Shown here piece by piece: positions 1-8,034 of a stretch of DNA of 64,000 nt. Positions within the stretch are counted from its first letter, which is position 1, and every line of letters starts with the position of its first letter. The stretch spans positions 62,001 to 126,000 of the forward strand of contig CAVAWT010000001.1 in NCBI GenBank assembly GCA_963592435.1, in the 5' to 3' direction. This DNA is from Phoenicibacter sp963592435. Lineage in GTDB: Bacteria > Actinomycetota > Coriobacteriia > Coriobacteriales > Eggerthellaceae. The translations under genes and the position numbers were made by a program. The notes below the pieces were generated by a model. It saw only the letters and a program-made list of their open reading frames with translations. It ran no database searches and was not told where the DNA came from.

Positions 1-746
1 AAATCACATTACTTGGCCAAAACGTTAACTCTTATGGCAGAGATCTTTACGGTTCGCCTCGATTCGCAGAAATTTTAAAAGCAGTGTCAGACACTGGAGT
101 ACCACGTTTACGCTTTTTAACGAGTCACCCCAAAGACTTGAAAGACGAGGTGATTGAACAATTTGGCAGGTTGCCTAATTTAGAGCCTGCAATCCATCTT
201 CCACTGCAAGCTGGTAGCAACAAAGTTTTGAGCGATATGAACAGGAAATATGATTTTGAAAGATATTTTGAACTCGTTCAAAAATTAAGGGAAGCAAGGC
301 CTGACGTCGCCATATCAACAGACATAATCGTTGGTTTTCCTACCGAAACTGAAGAGGATTTTAAGTGCACTCTTGAAGCAGTTGATCAGGTAAAATTTGC
401 TTCAGCATTTACGTTCATCTATTCGAAGCGAAAAGGAACACCAGCTGCTAAGATAACAAATTGCTCAACGGATGAAGAAATCCATAAACGATTTAATCTG
501 TTGACAGACAAAATTGCTTTGAGTGCTCATGAATTTAATGTTCCTTTTAAGGGAAAAACTGTCAAGGCATTGATAGAGGGAATGTCAAAAAAAGACGATG
601 GCGTTTTAAGAGGAATTTCTGAACATTCACAAGTCGTCCATGCACCAATTGAAGAGGGAAAAACTAAAGAGGATTACATCGGAAAAATTGCAGAAGTCTT
701 TGTTGAAGAACCAAAAACTTGGTATCTATCAGGAAGAATTGTTTAA
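1..746 (+). CDS. miaB: tRNA-2-methylthio-N6-dimethylallyladenosine synthase MiaB, 5' truncated
   Basis: Radical-SAM methylthiotransferase that converts i6A37 to ms2i6A37 in tRNAs reading UNN codons. The reading frame is open from base 3, so the gene enters from outside the window; the GTG at 84 is internal and not the start. The first visible residues carry the family motif LLGQNVNSYG, followed by LRFLTSHP and HLPLQAGSNKVL, both typical of the MiaB radical-SAM core. The last 70 or so residues match the TRAM RNA-binding domain in position. The N-terminal UPF0004 domain and the CxxxCxxC cluster motif lie upstream of the window. It is followed 19 bases later by miaA, whose product makes the substrate of MiaB, so the two probably form an operon. 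Identity is firm; only the C-terminal 247 residues or so are present. Confidence 0.95.
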   Translation, partial: ITLLGQNVNSYGRDLYGSPRFAEILKAVSDTGVPRLRFLTSHPKDLKDEVIEQFGRLPNLEPAIHLPLQAGSNKVLSDMNRKYDFERYFELVQKLREARPDVAISTDIIVGFPTETEEDFKCTLEAVDQVKFASAFTFIYSKRKGTPAAKITNCSTDEEIHKRFNLLTDKIALSAHEFNVPFKGKTVKALIEGMSKKDDGVLRGISEHSQVVHAPIEEGKTKEDYIGKIAEVFVEEPKTWYLSGRIV

Positions 747-765
747 TTAAGTTCGTCAAACGCTC

Positions 766-1692
766 ATGAAAAAAGTTATCGTCATCGTTGGTCCAACAGC
801 TTCTGGAAAAAGCGAGCTTGCTCAAAGGATCGCAGAAAAGTTGGACGGGGAAGTTGTCTCTGCAGACTCTATGCAGATCTATCGAGGTCTTGACATTGGA
901 ACTGGAAAACTAAAAGAAGGGGAGAGACGTGTCCCCCACTATGGGCTCGACATTGCTGACCCTGGACAGCCCTATTCCGCTTCCCTATTTCAGGCTTATG
1001 CTCGAAGATGCTTAAAGTCAATTGATTCACGAGGAAAACAGCCAATTTTATGTGGTGGAACTGGGTTTTATGTCAAGTCTGTAATCGATGATTACAACTT
1101 TTCTGAAGGTGAGCAAACTAACAATGAAATAAGACAACATTTTCAGAAAATGGCTGACAAGATGAGCAATCAGGAGCTCTGGAATCACTTAAAAGCGCTA
1201 GATTCAAAAAGCGCGGATGTCATTGAGGTAAATGACGTTAAACGCGTCATACGCGCTCTTGAGCTTCATGAGCGTGGTGAATCGTATGCAGAAAATAAAC
1301 AAAATCTAAAAAACATTCCTGAATTTCTGCCTTCTGTTTGGATCGGACTAAAAGTGGATCCAGACGTTTTAGCTAAAAGAATTTCTGACCGAGTTGACAA
1401 GATGATTGAAGATGGTCTCGTTAATGAAGTGAAGCACTTATGTGAAGCTGGCTTCAAAGATTCGCTTTGTTCTCCAAAGGCGATTGGTTACAGAGAGATT
1501 ATTGATCATTTTGACGGTAAAATAACTCTTTCAGAGGCAATTGAGAACATAAAAACAAATTCTCGTAGATATGGAAAAAGACAACGCACCTGGTTTCGAT
1601 CTGAGGCGAGAATTCATTGGATTGAGGCAAATATACCAAATTTTGACAAAATCGCCTCAGAATCGCTTAGAATCGCTTCTAGCGCAAAATAG
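766..1692 (+). CDS. miaA: tRNA dimethylallyltransferase MiaA
   Basis: Transfers a dimethylallyl group from DMAPP to N6 of A37 in tRNA, the step before MiaB. The 308-residue length is normal. The P-loop GPTASGKSE is at residues 9-17 and is followed by DSMQIYRGLDIGTGK at about 34-48, the DMAPP/tRNA-binding signature; the C-terminal RRYGKRQRTWFR stretch is also typical. The start ATG at 766 directly precedes the P-loop strand and no better start exists, although no clear Shine-Dalgarno is visible, so translational coupling to miaB (19 bases upstream) is likely. A probable nrdR promoter begins just after its stop. Confidence 0.96.
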   Translation: MKKVIVIVGPTASGKSELAQRIAEKLDGEVVSADSMQIYRGLDIGTGKLKEGERRVPHYGLDIADPGQPYSASLFQAYARRCLKSIDSRGKQPILCGGTGFYVKSVIDDYNFSEGEQTNNEIRQHFQKMADKMSNQELWNHLKALDSKSADVIEVNDVKRVIRALELHERGESYAENKQNLKNIPEFLPSVWIGLKVDPDVLAKRISDRVDKMIEDGLVNEVKHLCEAGFKDSLCSPKAIGYREIIDHFDGKITLSEAIENIKTNSRRYGKRQRTWFRSEARIHWIEANIPNFDKIASESLRIASSAK

Positions 1693-1744
1693 CTATACTT
1701 CATTTAGTATTAGGCCAAAATTTACCTCGAAACTTATTTTAATC

Positions 1745-1775
1745 ATGCTATACTTAGTGTCACAAGATATAGTAT
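1745..1775 (+). promoter_or_regulatory. nrdR promoter region with two NrdR-box-like palindromes
   Basis: A -10-like TATACT lies at 1749-1754. Two 16-base stretches resemble the NrdR box (from memory, acaCwAtATaTwGTgt): 1745-1760 matches at 12 of 16 positions and 1760-1775 at 13 of 16. They share one base and the first covers the -10. A GGAGG ribosome site follows at 1776-1780. The spacing (centres 15 bases apart) is tighter than the usual paired NrdR boxes, so autoregulation is only a suggestion. Confidence 0.4.
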
Positions 1776-1790
1776 GGAGGTTTTGGCAAT

Positions 1791-2237
1791 ATGATATGTC
1801 CAGAATGTGGTTCAACAAAAACTCGCGTCACAGACTCAAGAGCTTGCTCTGACGGATCGATTCGCAGAAGGAGAGAGTGCGATTCCTGCAAATGCAGATT
1901 TACGACATATGAGCGTGTCAGCGAGCGCGCAATCGCCATTGTTAAACGAGGGGGGACTGTTGAGCTCTACGACAGAAACAAGCTCTTAAACGGGATTGTG
2001 AGGGCTTGCACAAAAAGACCAGTCTCTTTGAGGCAAATGCAAACAATCGTCGACGAGATTGAAACAGCTCTTAGAAGTGACTTTAAAAACCAAGTTAAAT
2101 CGACGGTGCTAGGGGAGATGGTCTTGGATGAACTGGCTAAAATTGACGACGTTGCCTACATCCGTTTTGCTAGCGTTTATAAAGACTTCCAATCTGTCGA
2201 AGAATTCGCAGGTGAGCTTGATAAAATCAGGCATTAG
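1791..2237 (+). CDS. nrdR: transcriptional repressor NrdR
   Basis: Nucleotide-dependent repressor of ribonucleotide reductase genes. The 148-residue protein opens with the NrdR zinc ribbon (MICPECGSTKTRVTDSR, then CDSCKCRFTTYERV), so the four cysteines are at about 3, 6, 31 and 34. An ATP-cone domain with the family motifs VKRGGTVELYDRNKLLNGI and YIRFASVYKDF follows. GGAGG lies 10 bases before the ATG. The stretch between miaA and this start holds NrdR-box-like palindromes over the -10, suggesting self-control. dut follows 66 bases downstream, which groups two dNTP-pool genes. No ribonucleotide reductase gene is in the window. Confidence 0.96.
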   Translation: MICPECGSTKTRVTDSRACSDGSIRRRRECDSCKCRFTTYERVSERAIAIVKRGGTVELYDRNKLLNGIVRACTKRPVSLRQMQTIVDEIETALRSDFKNQVKSTVLGEMVLDELAKIDDVAYIRFASVYKDFQSVEEFAGELDKIRH

Positions 2238-2280
2238 TAAACGACGTATATATAACAGATACAAAATAATACAAATTAGA

Positions 2281-2303
2281 TATAACTCAGTTATAAATTT
2301 TTA
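2281..2303 (+). promoter_or_regulatory. dut promoter with 15-bp palindrome, probably leaderless
   Basis: A perfect 15-base palindrome (arms TATAACT and AGTTATA around a central C) occupies 2281-2295. TATAAA at 2292-2297 overlaps its right arm and ends 6 bases before the dut ATG, which would put the transcription start at the A of the ATG. No Shine-Dalgarno is present, in keeping with a leaderless mRNA. The -35 region is not convincing. The palindrome could be a repressor site; the regulator is unknown. Confidence 0.45.
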
Positions 2304-2735
2304 ATGAAATTAAAATTTAAAAAATTAGACAGTTTGGCAACAATCCCAAAGAGGACCAGACTTGGAGACGCTGCGTTTGACATTTCTTCAATTGAAGATG
2401 TCTTGATCGAGCCTAATTCTAAACACTTAACACACACAGGCATTGCCATTGAGATTGAAGATGGTTATTGTGGGCTCGTTTTGCCAAGGAGCGGAAATGC
2501 AGTCAACCATGGAATAACAATTATTAACACGCCAGGTTTAATAGATTCAAATTATAGAGGCGAAATCAAAGTTGGACTTTTTAACACGAGCACAGATGAG
2601 GACTTTAATGTCAAACGAGGAGATCGCATTGCTCAACTTTTAATTGTTCCTGTTGTTGACGTGGATGTTGAAGAAGTTAGTGTTTTGAGTGACTCTAACA
2701 GAGGAACAAAAGGTTTCGGGTCTAGTGGAAGATAA
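2304..2735 (+). CDS. dut: deoxyuridine 5'-triphosphate nucleotidohydrolase (dUTPase)
   Basis: Hydrolyses dUTP to dUMP and diphosphate, keeping uracil out of DNA and feeding dTMP synthesis. The 143-residue length is that of the trimeric dUTPase family. All five motifs are recognisable: GDAAFDISS near residues 22-30, PRSGNAV near 60-66, the GLIDSNYRGEIKV block near 79-91 containing the catalytic Asp-Tyr pair, RIAQLLIVP near 108-116, and the Gly-rich C-terminal RGTKGFGSSGR arm that closes over the nucleotide. The ATG at 2304 has no ribosome site; see the promoter entry. A hairpin terminator follows at 2739-2756, shared with the convergent gene. Confidence 0.96.
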   Translation: MKLKFKKLDSLATIPKRTRLGDAAFDISSIEDVLIEPNSKHLTHTGIAIEIEDGYCGLVLPRSGNAVNHGITIINTPGLIDSNYRGEIKVGLFNTSTDEDFNVKRGDRIAQLLIVPVVDVDVEEVSVLSDSNRGTKGFGSSGR

Positions 2736-2756
2736 AAAAGTTAGCCATAGCTAACT
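2733..2756 (-). terminator. Rho-independent terminator between convergent dut and DciA-like gene
   Basis: The hairpin has perfect 7-bp arms AGTTAGC (2739-2745) and GCTAACT (2750-2756) and a CATA loop. On the minus strand it is followed by a run of six T (2738-2733), so it should stop transcription coming from the cluster at 2767-7628. On the plus strand only ATTT follows, so it would be weaker for dut. Confidence 0.75.
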
Positions 2757-2766
2757 ATTTGCAAAA

Positions 2767-3153
2767 CTACACTGCAAAGGGATGTTTTTTTCGCATATTC
2801 CCTTTTGCTGGAACGATAACAAGCTCATCAATGTCTAGCCCACATATCTTCATGTGACAAAAAATCATTTCTCTGTGTGTGTCAATTTCTGAGCGTATAA
2901 CTGGATCATCGATGACGACTTCAGCTAAATAGTGCTCCTTTTTTTTGGCATCGCCCTTTTTTGGTCTTTCATCCTTTCTGACATAGAAAGCGTTCGTGTG
3001 GCTCAAGATTAACGATGATGAAGCTGTGTCTTTCCAAACCTTTTTTATTGCAGAGCGATAAACTAAGTTGTTTTTTGCTATCGTTGCAAACTTAGCTGGC
3101 TCTCCTCCAAGCTCCGCAGTTGCTTTTGTCAAAAGAGTTGATAGTGCTTCCAT
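2767..3153 (-). CDS. small basic protein, possibly DciA-like (DUF721)
   Basis: I do not recognise this 128-residue protein with confidence. Its layout (helical N-terminus, a VWKDTASSSLILSHT stretch resembling the W-x(n)-HT core of DUF721/DciA proteins, a beta-rich middle ending in LAEVVIDDPVIRSEID, and a basic C-terminal tail) recalls DciA, which loads the replicative helicase. A Lys-rich loop, RPKKGDAKKKEHY, interrupts the core and the C-terminus KGNMRKKHPF is strongly basic, which would suit nucleic-acid binding. It is the last gene of the cluster running from pgsA and ends in a good terminator. The DUF721 assignment is a weak inference. Confidence 0.4.
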   Translation of the reverse strand: MEALSTLLTKATAELGGEPAKFATIAKNNLVYRSAIKKVWKDTASSSLILSHTNAFYVRKDERPKKGDAKKKEHYLAEVVIDDPVIRSEIDTHREMIFCHMKICGLDIDELVIVPAKGNMRKKHPFAV

Positions 3154-3179
3154 TATTTAAAAAGCTTAACGTGTTTTTG

Positions 3180-3644
3180 TTAGTTGTTCATTGATGCATG
3201 AAATTCAAGTGAGAAGTTTCCTAATTGGATGATGTCACCGTTTTGAAGCACCTTTGAATTTACATTCTTATTGTTAACCCAAACACCATTATACGACCCA
3301 TTATCCCTTATGATCCACTCGTCTTGCTCAAAGAGAATTGAGGCATGATTTCTCGAAACTGTCATGTCGTTTAAGAAAATTGTACATTTTGGATCACGGC
3401 CCAAAATCGTTTCACTTCCGTCAGTTTTAAGATCATAAGTCGATCCCTTAGTTATGCCAGAAAGGATTAAAATGCAAGCTCGCTTCGATGCTTTAATTGC
3501 TTTTTCTGCGAGGTGAATTGAACCGTTGTCGATCTTGACAGGTGAAAACTTTTGAGTTGAACCAATCAGGTGAAATCCACAAACTGGACAGCACTCAACA
3601 ACTTCTTTTATGTCTGAATTGCAAACTGGACATTTCTGAAACAT
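3180..3644 (-). CDS. zinc-ribbon / FHA domain protein
   Basis: A 154-residue cytosolic protein with no membrane segment. The N-terminus is a rubredoxin-like zinc ribbon (C5, C8, C19, C22; CPVC and CPVCGF). Residues from about 55 to 150 form a forkhead-associated domain: ILGRDPKCTIFLND carries the conserved Gly-Arg, VSRNHASI the Ser-x-x-His and NGSYNGVWVNN the Asn-Gly turn, all expected for phosphothreonine binding. GAGAGGTG lies 7 bases before the ATG. FHA proteins usually read the output of Ser/Thr kinases; no such kinase is in the window, though a zinc-ribbon protein with PASTA repeats is at 18579-20006. Partner unknown. Confidence 0.85.
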   Translation of the reverse strand: MFQKCPVCNSDIKEVVECCPVCGFHLIGSTQKFSPVKIDNGSIHLAEKAIKASKRACILILSGITKGSTYDLKTDGSETILGRDPKCTIFLNDMTVSRNHASILFEQDEWIIRDNGSYNGVWVNNKNVNSKVLQNGDIIQLGNFSLEFHASMNN

Positions 3645-3688
3645 TTTAAAACACCTCTCAAATCATTTTTTGATATGAAAATTAAAGT

Positions 3689-5035
3689 CTATTCAAATTT
3701 TATCACTAAAGGCGTGTCGTTTAGCACAACAGATGTCGCTTCTGACTGACCCTTAGTAAACAAATTAACAAACCTTGTGAAACCAACAGACACACTTGCG
3801 CCAAAATCTGGTCCTGCACAGTCTTGTGCTGCAATGAGATCTTCAGTGTCAATCACTTTATTGTTTTGAATGAATGTCACAACTCCAAGCTTGTCCCCTG
3901 CTTTTATGTCTCCAGAAACGTTATCAAAAGAAAAACTTTGTGAAACATTTCCGTCGTATTTGAAAATTTTACAAGTTTTATTTTCGTCTCTAAATGTGGC
4001 TGGCACACTAACATCGATCCATGCTTTATTTGAAACATTTGCAACAATGTTGTCGTCAGCGTTTAGCAATTTATAGTCAATCAAATTATCAAAATACCAA
4101 TTAAACAAATTTTTAGTGTCTTCGAAGCGAGTCGAATCGTCTGTTGAACCAAGAACAACAGAATAGACCATCTCGCCGTTTCTCTCGCAAGCTCCAGCAA
4201 AGCAATACCCTGCCAGATCGGTTGTGCCAGTCTTGATTCCGCAAGCACCATCAAAATTACCGAGAAGCGAGTCAGTTGAGACGACAGTTTTGGTAGTTGC
4301 TTGACCGTTGTTGGTTATTTTTAGCTCATGAGTTTCGTTTTTGACAACTGAAGAAAAATTCGTGCTATTCATGGCGCACTCGATCATTATCATCAAATCG
4401 TTTGCTGTGGAGTGACAATCGGACTCAAAATTGTCATCATCGAGGCCATGCGGATTTGTGAATTTGGTGTGTGTGCAACCTAATTCTGTTGCTTTTTCAT
4501 TCATTTTTGCTATAAATGCGTCATAAGATGTGTTTGCATCAGTTGTGCCAGCAATTGTTTTCCCAACAGATTCTGCAATTGCAGTCGCTGCGTCATTGCC
4601 AGAAGGGATCATTAACGCAAAAATCGCTTCTGAAAGTGGCATTGTGTCCCCTGCCGAAAGACCTGCATTTGAGCCTCCAGTTGAAACGGCATTTTCTGAA
4701 ACTGTTATTGTTGTGCTAAGTGATGCATTTTCAAGAGCGACAATGGCTGTCATTATTTTAGTTAGTGATGCAATTTTTACTTCTTTGTCTGCATCTCTTG
4801 AAAACAAAAGCTTTCCTGAAGAAGTTTTTAGTGTGGCACTCGTAGCAAAAATGTTAGGACAATCAGCAGTTTTTATGCCTCTTGCTGAAACAGTGTCTGT
4901 CACAATGAAATCGTCGTTTCTGACCTCTGAGTGTGCAATCGGAACTGAGACAGAGAAACAGATAGCAAAAGAGAGTGTTAAAGAAATAATTGTCTTGGTG
5001 ATTCTAAAATTTTTGAGATGAGTTTTGTTAAACAT
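3689..5035 (-). CDS. D-alanyl-D-alanine carboxypeptidase (S11 family, DacA/DacF-like)
   Basis: Low-molecular-weight penicillin-binding protein that trims the terminal D-Ala from peptidoglycan stem peptides outside the membrane. The 448-residue protein starts with a signal peptide (hydrophobic core about residues 13-34). The three active-site motifs are in order: SLTK at 90-93 (nucleophile Ser90), SGN at 145-147 and KTG at 268-270. The NPHGLDDD stretch at 194-201 is also family-typical. A beta-rich C-terminal domain follows, ending with a weakly hydrophobic segment that may act as an anchor. It starts 15 bases after the VanW-type gene and precedes the FHA gene, forming an envelope operon. No clear ribosome site is visible. 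Confidence 0.93.
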   Translation of the reverse strand: MFNKTHLKNFRITKTIISLTLSFAICFSVSVPIAHSEVRNDDFIVTDTVSARGIKTADCPNIFATSATLKTSSGKLLFSRDADKEVKIASLTKIMTAIVALENASLSTTITVSENAVSTGGSNAGLSAGDTMPLSEAIFALMIPSGNDAATAIAESVGKTIAGTTDANTSYDAFIAKMNEKATELGCTHTKFTNPHGLDDDNFESDCHSTANDLMIMIECAMNSTNFSSVVKNETHELKITNNGQATTKTVVSTDSLLGNFDGACGIKTGTTDLAGYCFAGACERNGEMVYSVVLGSTDDSTRFEDTKNLFNWYFDNLIDYKLLNADDNIVANVSNKAWIDVSVPATFRDENKTCKIFKYDGNVSQSFSFDNVSGDIKAGDKLGVVTFIQNNKVIDTEDLIAAQDCAGPDFGASVSVGFTRFVNLFTKGQSEATSVVLNDTPLVIKFE

Positions 5036-5050
5036 GTTTAAAATTTAGTC

Positions 5051-7069
5051 CTAACTTCTTGCGCTTCTAATTTTTTCTTTATCAACATCAGGTGCAACAA
5101 CAATCTCTTCATCAGTTTTAGCATAAATTGAAGTGAATAGGTTGTCATATAGCAAGGTTCTGTTCTTATCATAAACTTTTCGCTCGACTGTAATTTGCGT
5201 TCCATCAGTTCCAACAGTTTTAACGTTCCATTGCCCAGAACCAAGCGTGCTGTCTTCAGTGAAGATGATTGAGTGCTTCTCCCCTTCTTCGTAATCTCCA
5301 GCAATTGATTCGACAATCCTGTTGGGTGATGCACCAAAAAGAGCAACTGTTATTGATGTGTCATCGTGCCAACTTTTCAACAAAACATCAGAATCGGTGT
5401 CGTTTTCCCACTTTAAATCAAGCTCATAGGAGCCATACTCATTATCGCTAACATAAACAGCAGCGTCCCTTCCTGCTGGATAGCCAAGGTTTCTAAGAGT
5501 GTGATTGTGGCGCTCTGTTATTGCATAACCTGCATCGTAGGCGGCATTAAAAACGGTTGTTGCGACTTGACATATTCCGCCACCAGCCTCTTGGACGATT
5601 TGCCCTCCAACCTGTGTTCCAGCATCAAGGTAGCCATGCTCGGCATCGCATGGTCCCGCCGCATCGTTGAAAGAAAATTCGCCAGAATTGGCTTTAATAA
5701 TTGTTTCTGAAATGTCGTCAGAGACTTTTGCTATGTTGTGGTTCCTGTTGGCAGTGGAAGCAGTGTTTGTGAAAGTTGTTGTGTAACTTGAAATTTGAGT
5801 TATTAGTCCAACTTGAAGTGCAGTGTCAAAATCAAAATTGCCTGTTTGTTCACTTGATTTAATCTCGATTATTTCATCGATTCTGTCATCTGCCAATTTG
5901 TTTTCTTTTAACTTGTCAACTGCCATTTGCAAGTCTGGGACTAAAACTTCGGAGGTTGGATTAATTCTTATATGTCCCGAATCATCCTTGTCGATTGAAA
6001 CTGAAACTTGACTAGACTTGGAGTTTTCATTTAAAACTTTTGATATCCCCTGTTTTGCTTTGTTGTCGTCAAATCCAACTTGCAAAGTCCCAACCGATTC
6101 TTTGTCAGTCCATGTCGTTACCCAGTCCCCAAGTTCTTCTTTTGAGATGTCTAAGTCTAGTGAAGAATAGGAAAATTCTGCACCTGCCTCAATTATCTTC
6201 TCTGCTCTTTGCTTGGCTTCCTCAGCTTCGTTTTGGCCGATTATTACTGGATCATCTTCTATTTCAAAAAGTGCTTTTTCGGGTTCATTTGATTTGACTT
6301 TTAGAGCATTGGTGAGCCCAGTTGAAAACTTTTCTGCATTTATAGCTTTTCCTTCTTGGCCTTCAGTGATTTCGACTTCCCCGTTAACGACTTTGATCCC
6401 ATAATCGGTGTGAGGTTCACCAGTTGCGCTTGCAACCTTTGAATAAAGTGCATCAAGCCCATCCCCTGTTTCCAAATTCAAGTCGTATTTTTTTCCAAAA
6501 AGGCGCATCGACAAACGAGTGAAAATGTTTAAGTTGTGACCAGGCTTTAGTGAGGCTTCAATTGCTGCATCATAATCGTAATTGGCACCAATGTCGTCTG
6601 CGTTTGTTTGATAGATTTGCGTGTCGCTTGCTTGTTCGATCGATGTGATCTGCTCAGCAATTCTGTCTTGCTGGTCGAAATAATCTTCCAAATTCACTTG
6701 ATAATAGGCATCTTCATTTGTGAAGATGTAAACTGTTTTAGAGTGAAGATTTTTGTCGAACTCGTTTGTCAATTTTTCTTTTGCTTCAGCCTTTGTCAAT
6801 CCTGAAACATCAACTCCTTCAATTTTTGTTCCGGGATAAATTTTTCCTGCAAAAGAAATCGAGTCAACTATCAGCCAAAACAACAAAATTACAATCAAGA
6901 CAATTGCAACGATGACTTTGACGTCAAGAGAAAAGATGAATTGGAGATATCTATTGTCAGAAAAAGAGCGTGTGTTAGTCTTCTGATTTCTTGTTTGTGT
7001 TCGAGCATGACTGACACTCTGAGTTCTGACAGATCTTCTTTTGTTGCTCTCAGTTCTCCTAGTTGGCAT
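5051..7069 (-). CDS. VanW-family membrane-anchored cell-wall protein
   Basis: A 672-residue protein with a basic cytosolic N-terminus rich in Arg, Thr and Ser (residues 1-45), one transmembrane helix at about 50-70, and a large extracytoplasmic part. Residues 78-400 contain two copies of the alpha/beta peptidoglycan-binding type 4 fold often found before VanW (the first begins GVDVSGLTKAEAKEKL). The VanW domain spans about 428-567, with NSGEFSFNDAAGP and the signature GGGICQVATT at 497-506. The C-terminal 100 residues resemble a G5-like beta domain. The role of VanW proteins is not established; they are common in Gram-positive surface proteins and one occurs in vancomycin-resistance clusters. 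Its start overlaps pgsA by 11 bases. Confidence 0.88.
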   Translation of the reverse strand: MPTRRTESNKRRSVRTQSVSHARTQTRNQKTNTRSFSDNRYLQFIFSLDVKVIVAIVLIVILLFWLIVDSISFAGKIYPGTKIEGVDVSGLTKAEAKEKLTNEFDKNLHSKTVYIFTNEDAYYQVNLEDYFDQQDRIAEQITSIEQASDTQIYQTNADDIGANYDYDAAIEASLKPGHNLNIFTRLSMRLFGKKYDLNLETGDGLDALYSKVASATGEPHTDYGIKVVNGEVEITEGQEGKAINAEKFSTGLTNALKVKSNEPEKALFEIEDDPVIIGQNEAEEAKQRAEKIIEAGAEFSYSSLDLDISKEELGDWVTTWTDKESVGTLQVGFDDNKAKQGISKVLNENSKSSQVSVSIDKDDSGHIRINPTSEVLVPDLQMAVDKLKENKLADDRIDEIIEIKSSEQTGNFDFDTALQVGLITQISSYTTTFTNTASTANRNHNIAKVSDDISETIIKANSGEFSFNDAAGPCDAEHGYLDAGTQVGGQIVQEAGGGICQVATTVFNAAYDAGYAITERHNHTLRNLGYPAGRDAAVYVSDNEYGSYELDLKWENDTDSDVLLKSWHDDTSITVALFGASPNRIVESIAGDYEEGEKHSIIFTEDSTLGSGQWNVKTVGTDGTQITVERKVYDKNRTLLYDNLFTSIYAKTDEEIVVAPDVDKEKIRSARS

Positions 7070-7628
7070 GATTTGCCTCTCTTAGAGCAACGATTCCTTG
7101 GCTGACATAATAGATTGTCACTGCGATCTGAAGTGCAACTCCTGCATAAATAAACCAAATGCCAGCTTCCGTTAAAAACAGAAGGCACATTCCAAAAAAC
7201 AGCAATGCTGTTGCAACTTTTCCTGGATAGATGACAGGAATTCGGATTTGTTTAACGCGCAAAAGCCATGCCCCACCTGCTAACATAAAGATCTCACGAG
7301 CAAAAACAACCACCATAACCCACGTTGGAAGTCCACAATAGACCCAAGTTCCAACGACTCCGCTGACCATCAGAAGTGTATCAACTGCGGGGTCGAGAAG
7401 TTGCCCGAGACGTGAGACACAATTAAAACGCCTGGCAATTTGACCATCAAGGAAATCTGTCGAAGCTGAAATGGCATAAACTGCTAGCGCTGGGATTTTT
7501 TGACCATTTATAAGAAATATGAAAAAAACAGGAATTAAGCACAAACGCAAAAATGAGATTGCGTTTGGCACTGTTAGAATTTTGTTCGAGACCTGCTCTG
7601 AGTTTGTTTTTTGTTGTGAGTTTTCCAC
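7059..7628 (-). CDS. pgsA: CDP-diacylglycerol-glycerol-3-phosphate 3-phosphatidyltransferase
   Basis: Membrane enzyme of the CDP-alcohol phosphatidyltransferase family that makes phosphatidylglycerol phosphate. The 189-residue protein has the full catalytic signature D-x2-DG-x2-AR-x8-G-x3-D-x3-D: D58, D61, G62, A65, R66, G75, D79 and D83. Several hydrophobic helices surround it. The start is a GTG at 7628. A perfect TATAAT at 7640-7635 on the same strand ends 6 bases upstream, so transcription from it would begin at the GTG itself and give a leaderless mRNA. The gene is 14 bases after echF, so read-through from the hydrogenase operon is also possible. Other acceptors (for example myo-inositol phosphate) are conceivable but less likely. 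Confidence 0.88.
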   Translation of the reverse strand: MENSQQKTNSEQVSNKILTVPNAISFLRLCLIPVFFIFLINGQKIPALAVYAISASTDFLDGQIARRFNCVSRLGQLLDPAVDTLLMVSGVVGTWVYCGLPTWVMVVVFAREIFMLAGGAWLLRVKQIRIPVIYPGKVATALLFFGMCLLFLTEAGIWFIYAGVALQIAVTIYYVSQGIVALREANHAN

Positions 7629-7640
7629 AACAAAATTATA
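7629..7640 (-). promoter_or_regulatory. candidate leaderless promoter of pgsA
   Basis: Consensus TATAAT reads on the minus strand at 7640-7635, leaving 6 bases before the GTG start at 7628. The expected transcription start is the G of the start codon. No -35 of note is present (AAAGCA at 17 bases). No Shine-Dalgarno precedes the gene. Confidence 0.45.
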
Positions 7641-7642
7641 AC

Positions 7643-8023
7643 TTAGCTTATTGCGTTTGCTTTAGGTTTTGCTGTTTTCTCAGGTAAATTAACACTGTGG
7701 GTGTCAATTGTTTTTGTTCTTGAAACGTCTTCACATTTTACATCCATTTCAAGGCACTTTTTAGGACATGCATCAATGCAAGAAGAACACGTTATGCACC
7801 TGAAATGGTCAATCGCCCACGTTTTTTTTGGTCGTGAAACCTCCAAGGCATCACAGGGGCAGGCTTTAGAGCATTTTCCGCATAAAATGCAATTGTCAAC
7901 ATCGATGACGATCCTTCCCTTTTGACCTGGGTAAGGCTCTTTTTTAACAAAAGGATATTCAAGCGTTTCTTTCTGTTTAAAAATCGACGGTAACGTCATT
8001 GATGCAAAATTGAGGAAACCCAC
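7643..8023 (-). CDS. echF: Ech hydrogenase ferredoxin-like subunit (EchF/NuoI type)
   Basis: Polyferredoxin subunit that carries electrons from soluble ferredoxin to the small subunit of a membrane [NiFe] hydrogenase. From the chosen GTG start the protein has 126 residues. It holds two 4Fe-4S motifs, C45-x2-C48-x2-C51-x3-C55 and C76-x2-C79-x2-C82-x3-C86, in the NuoI order. An upstream ATG in the same frame (8059) exists inside echE, but AAGGTG at 8036-8031 lies 7 bases before the GTG at 8023, and the shortened product begins as EchF proteins do. The C-terminal 35 residues are polar and probably disordered. Last gene of echABCDEF. Confidence 0.92.
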   Translation of the reverse strand: MGFLNFASMTLPSIFKQKETLEYPFVKKEPYPGQKGRIVIDVDNCILCGKCSKACPCDALEVSRPKKTWAIDHFRCITCSSCIDACPKKCLEMDVKCEDVSRTKTIDTHSVNLPEKTAKPKANAIS

Positions 8024-8034
8024 GTTCAAACACC

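Noticed and set aside
4530..5021. A 163-codon open frame on the plus strand.
   Set aside because: Antisense to the carboxypeptidase signal peptide and active-site region; no independent coding signal.
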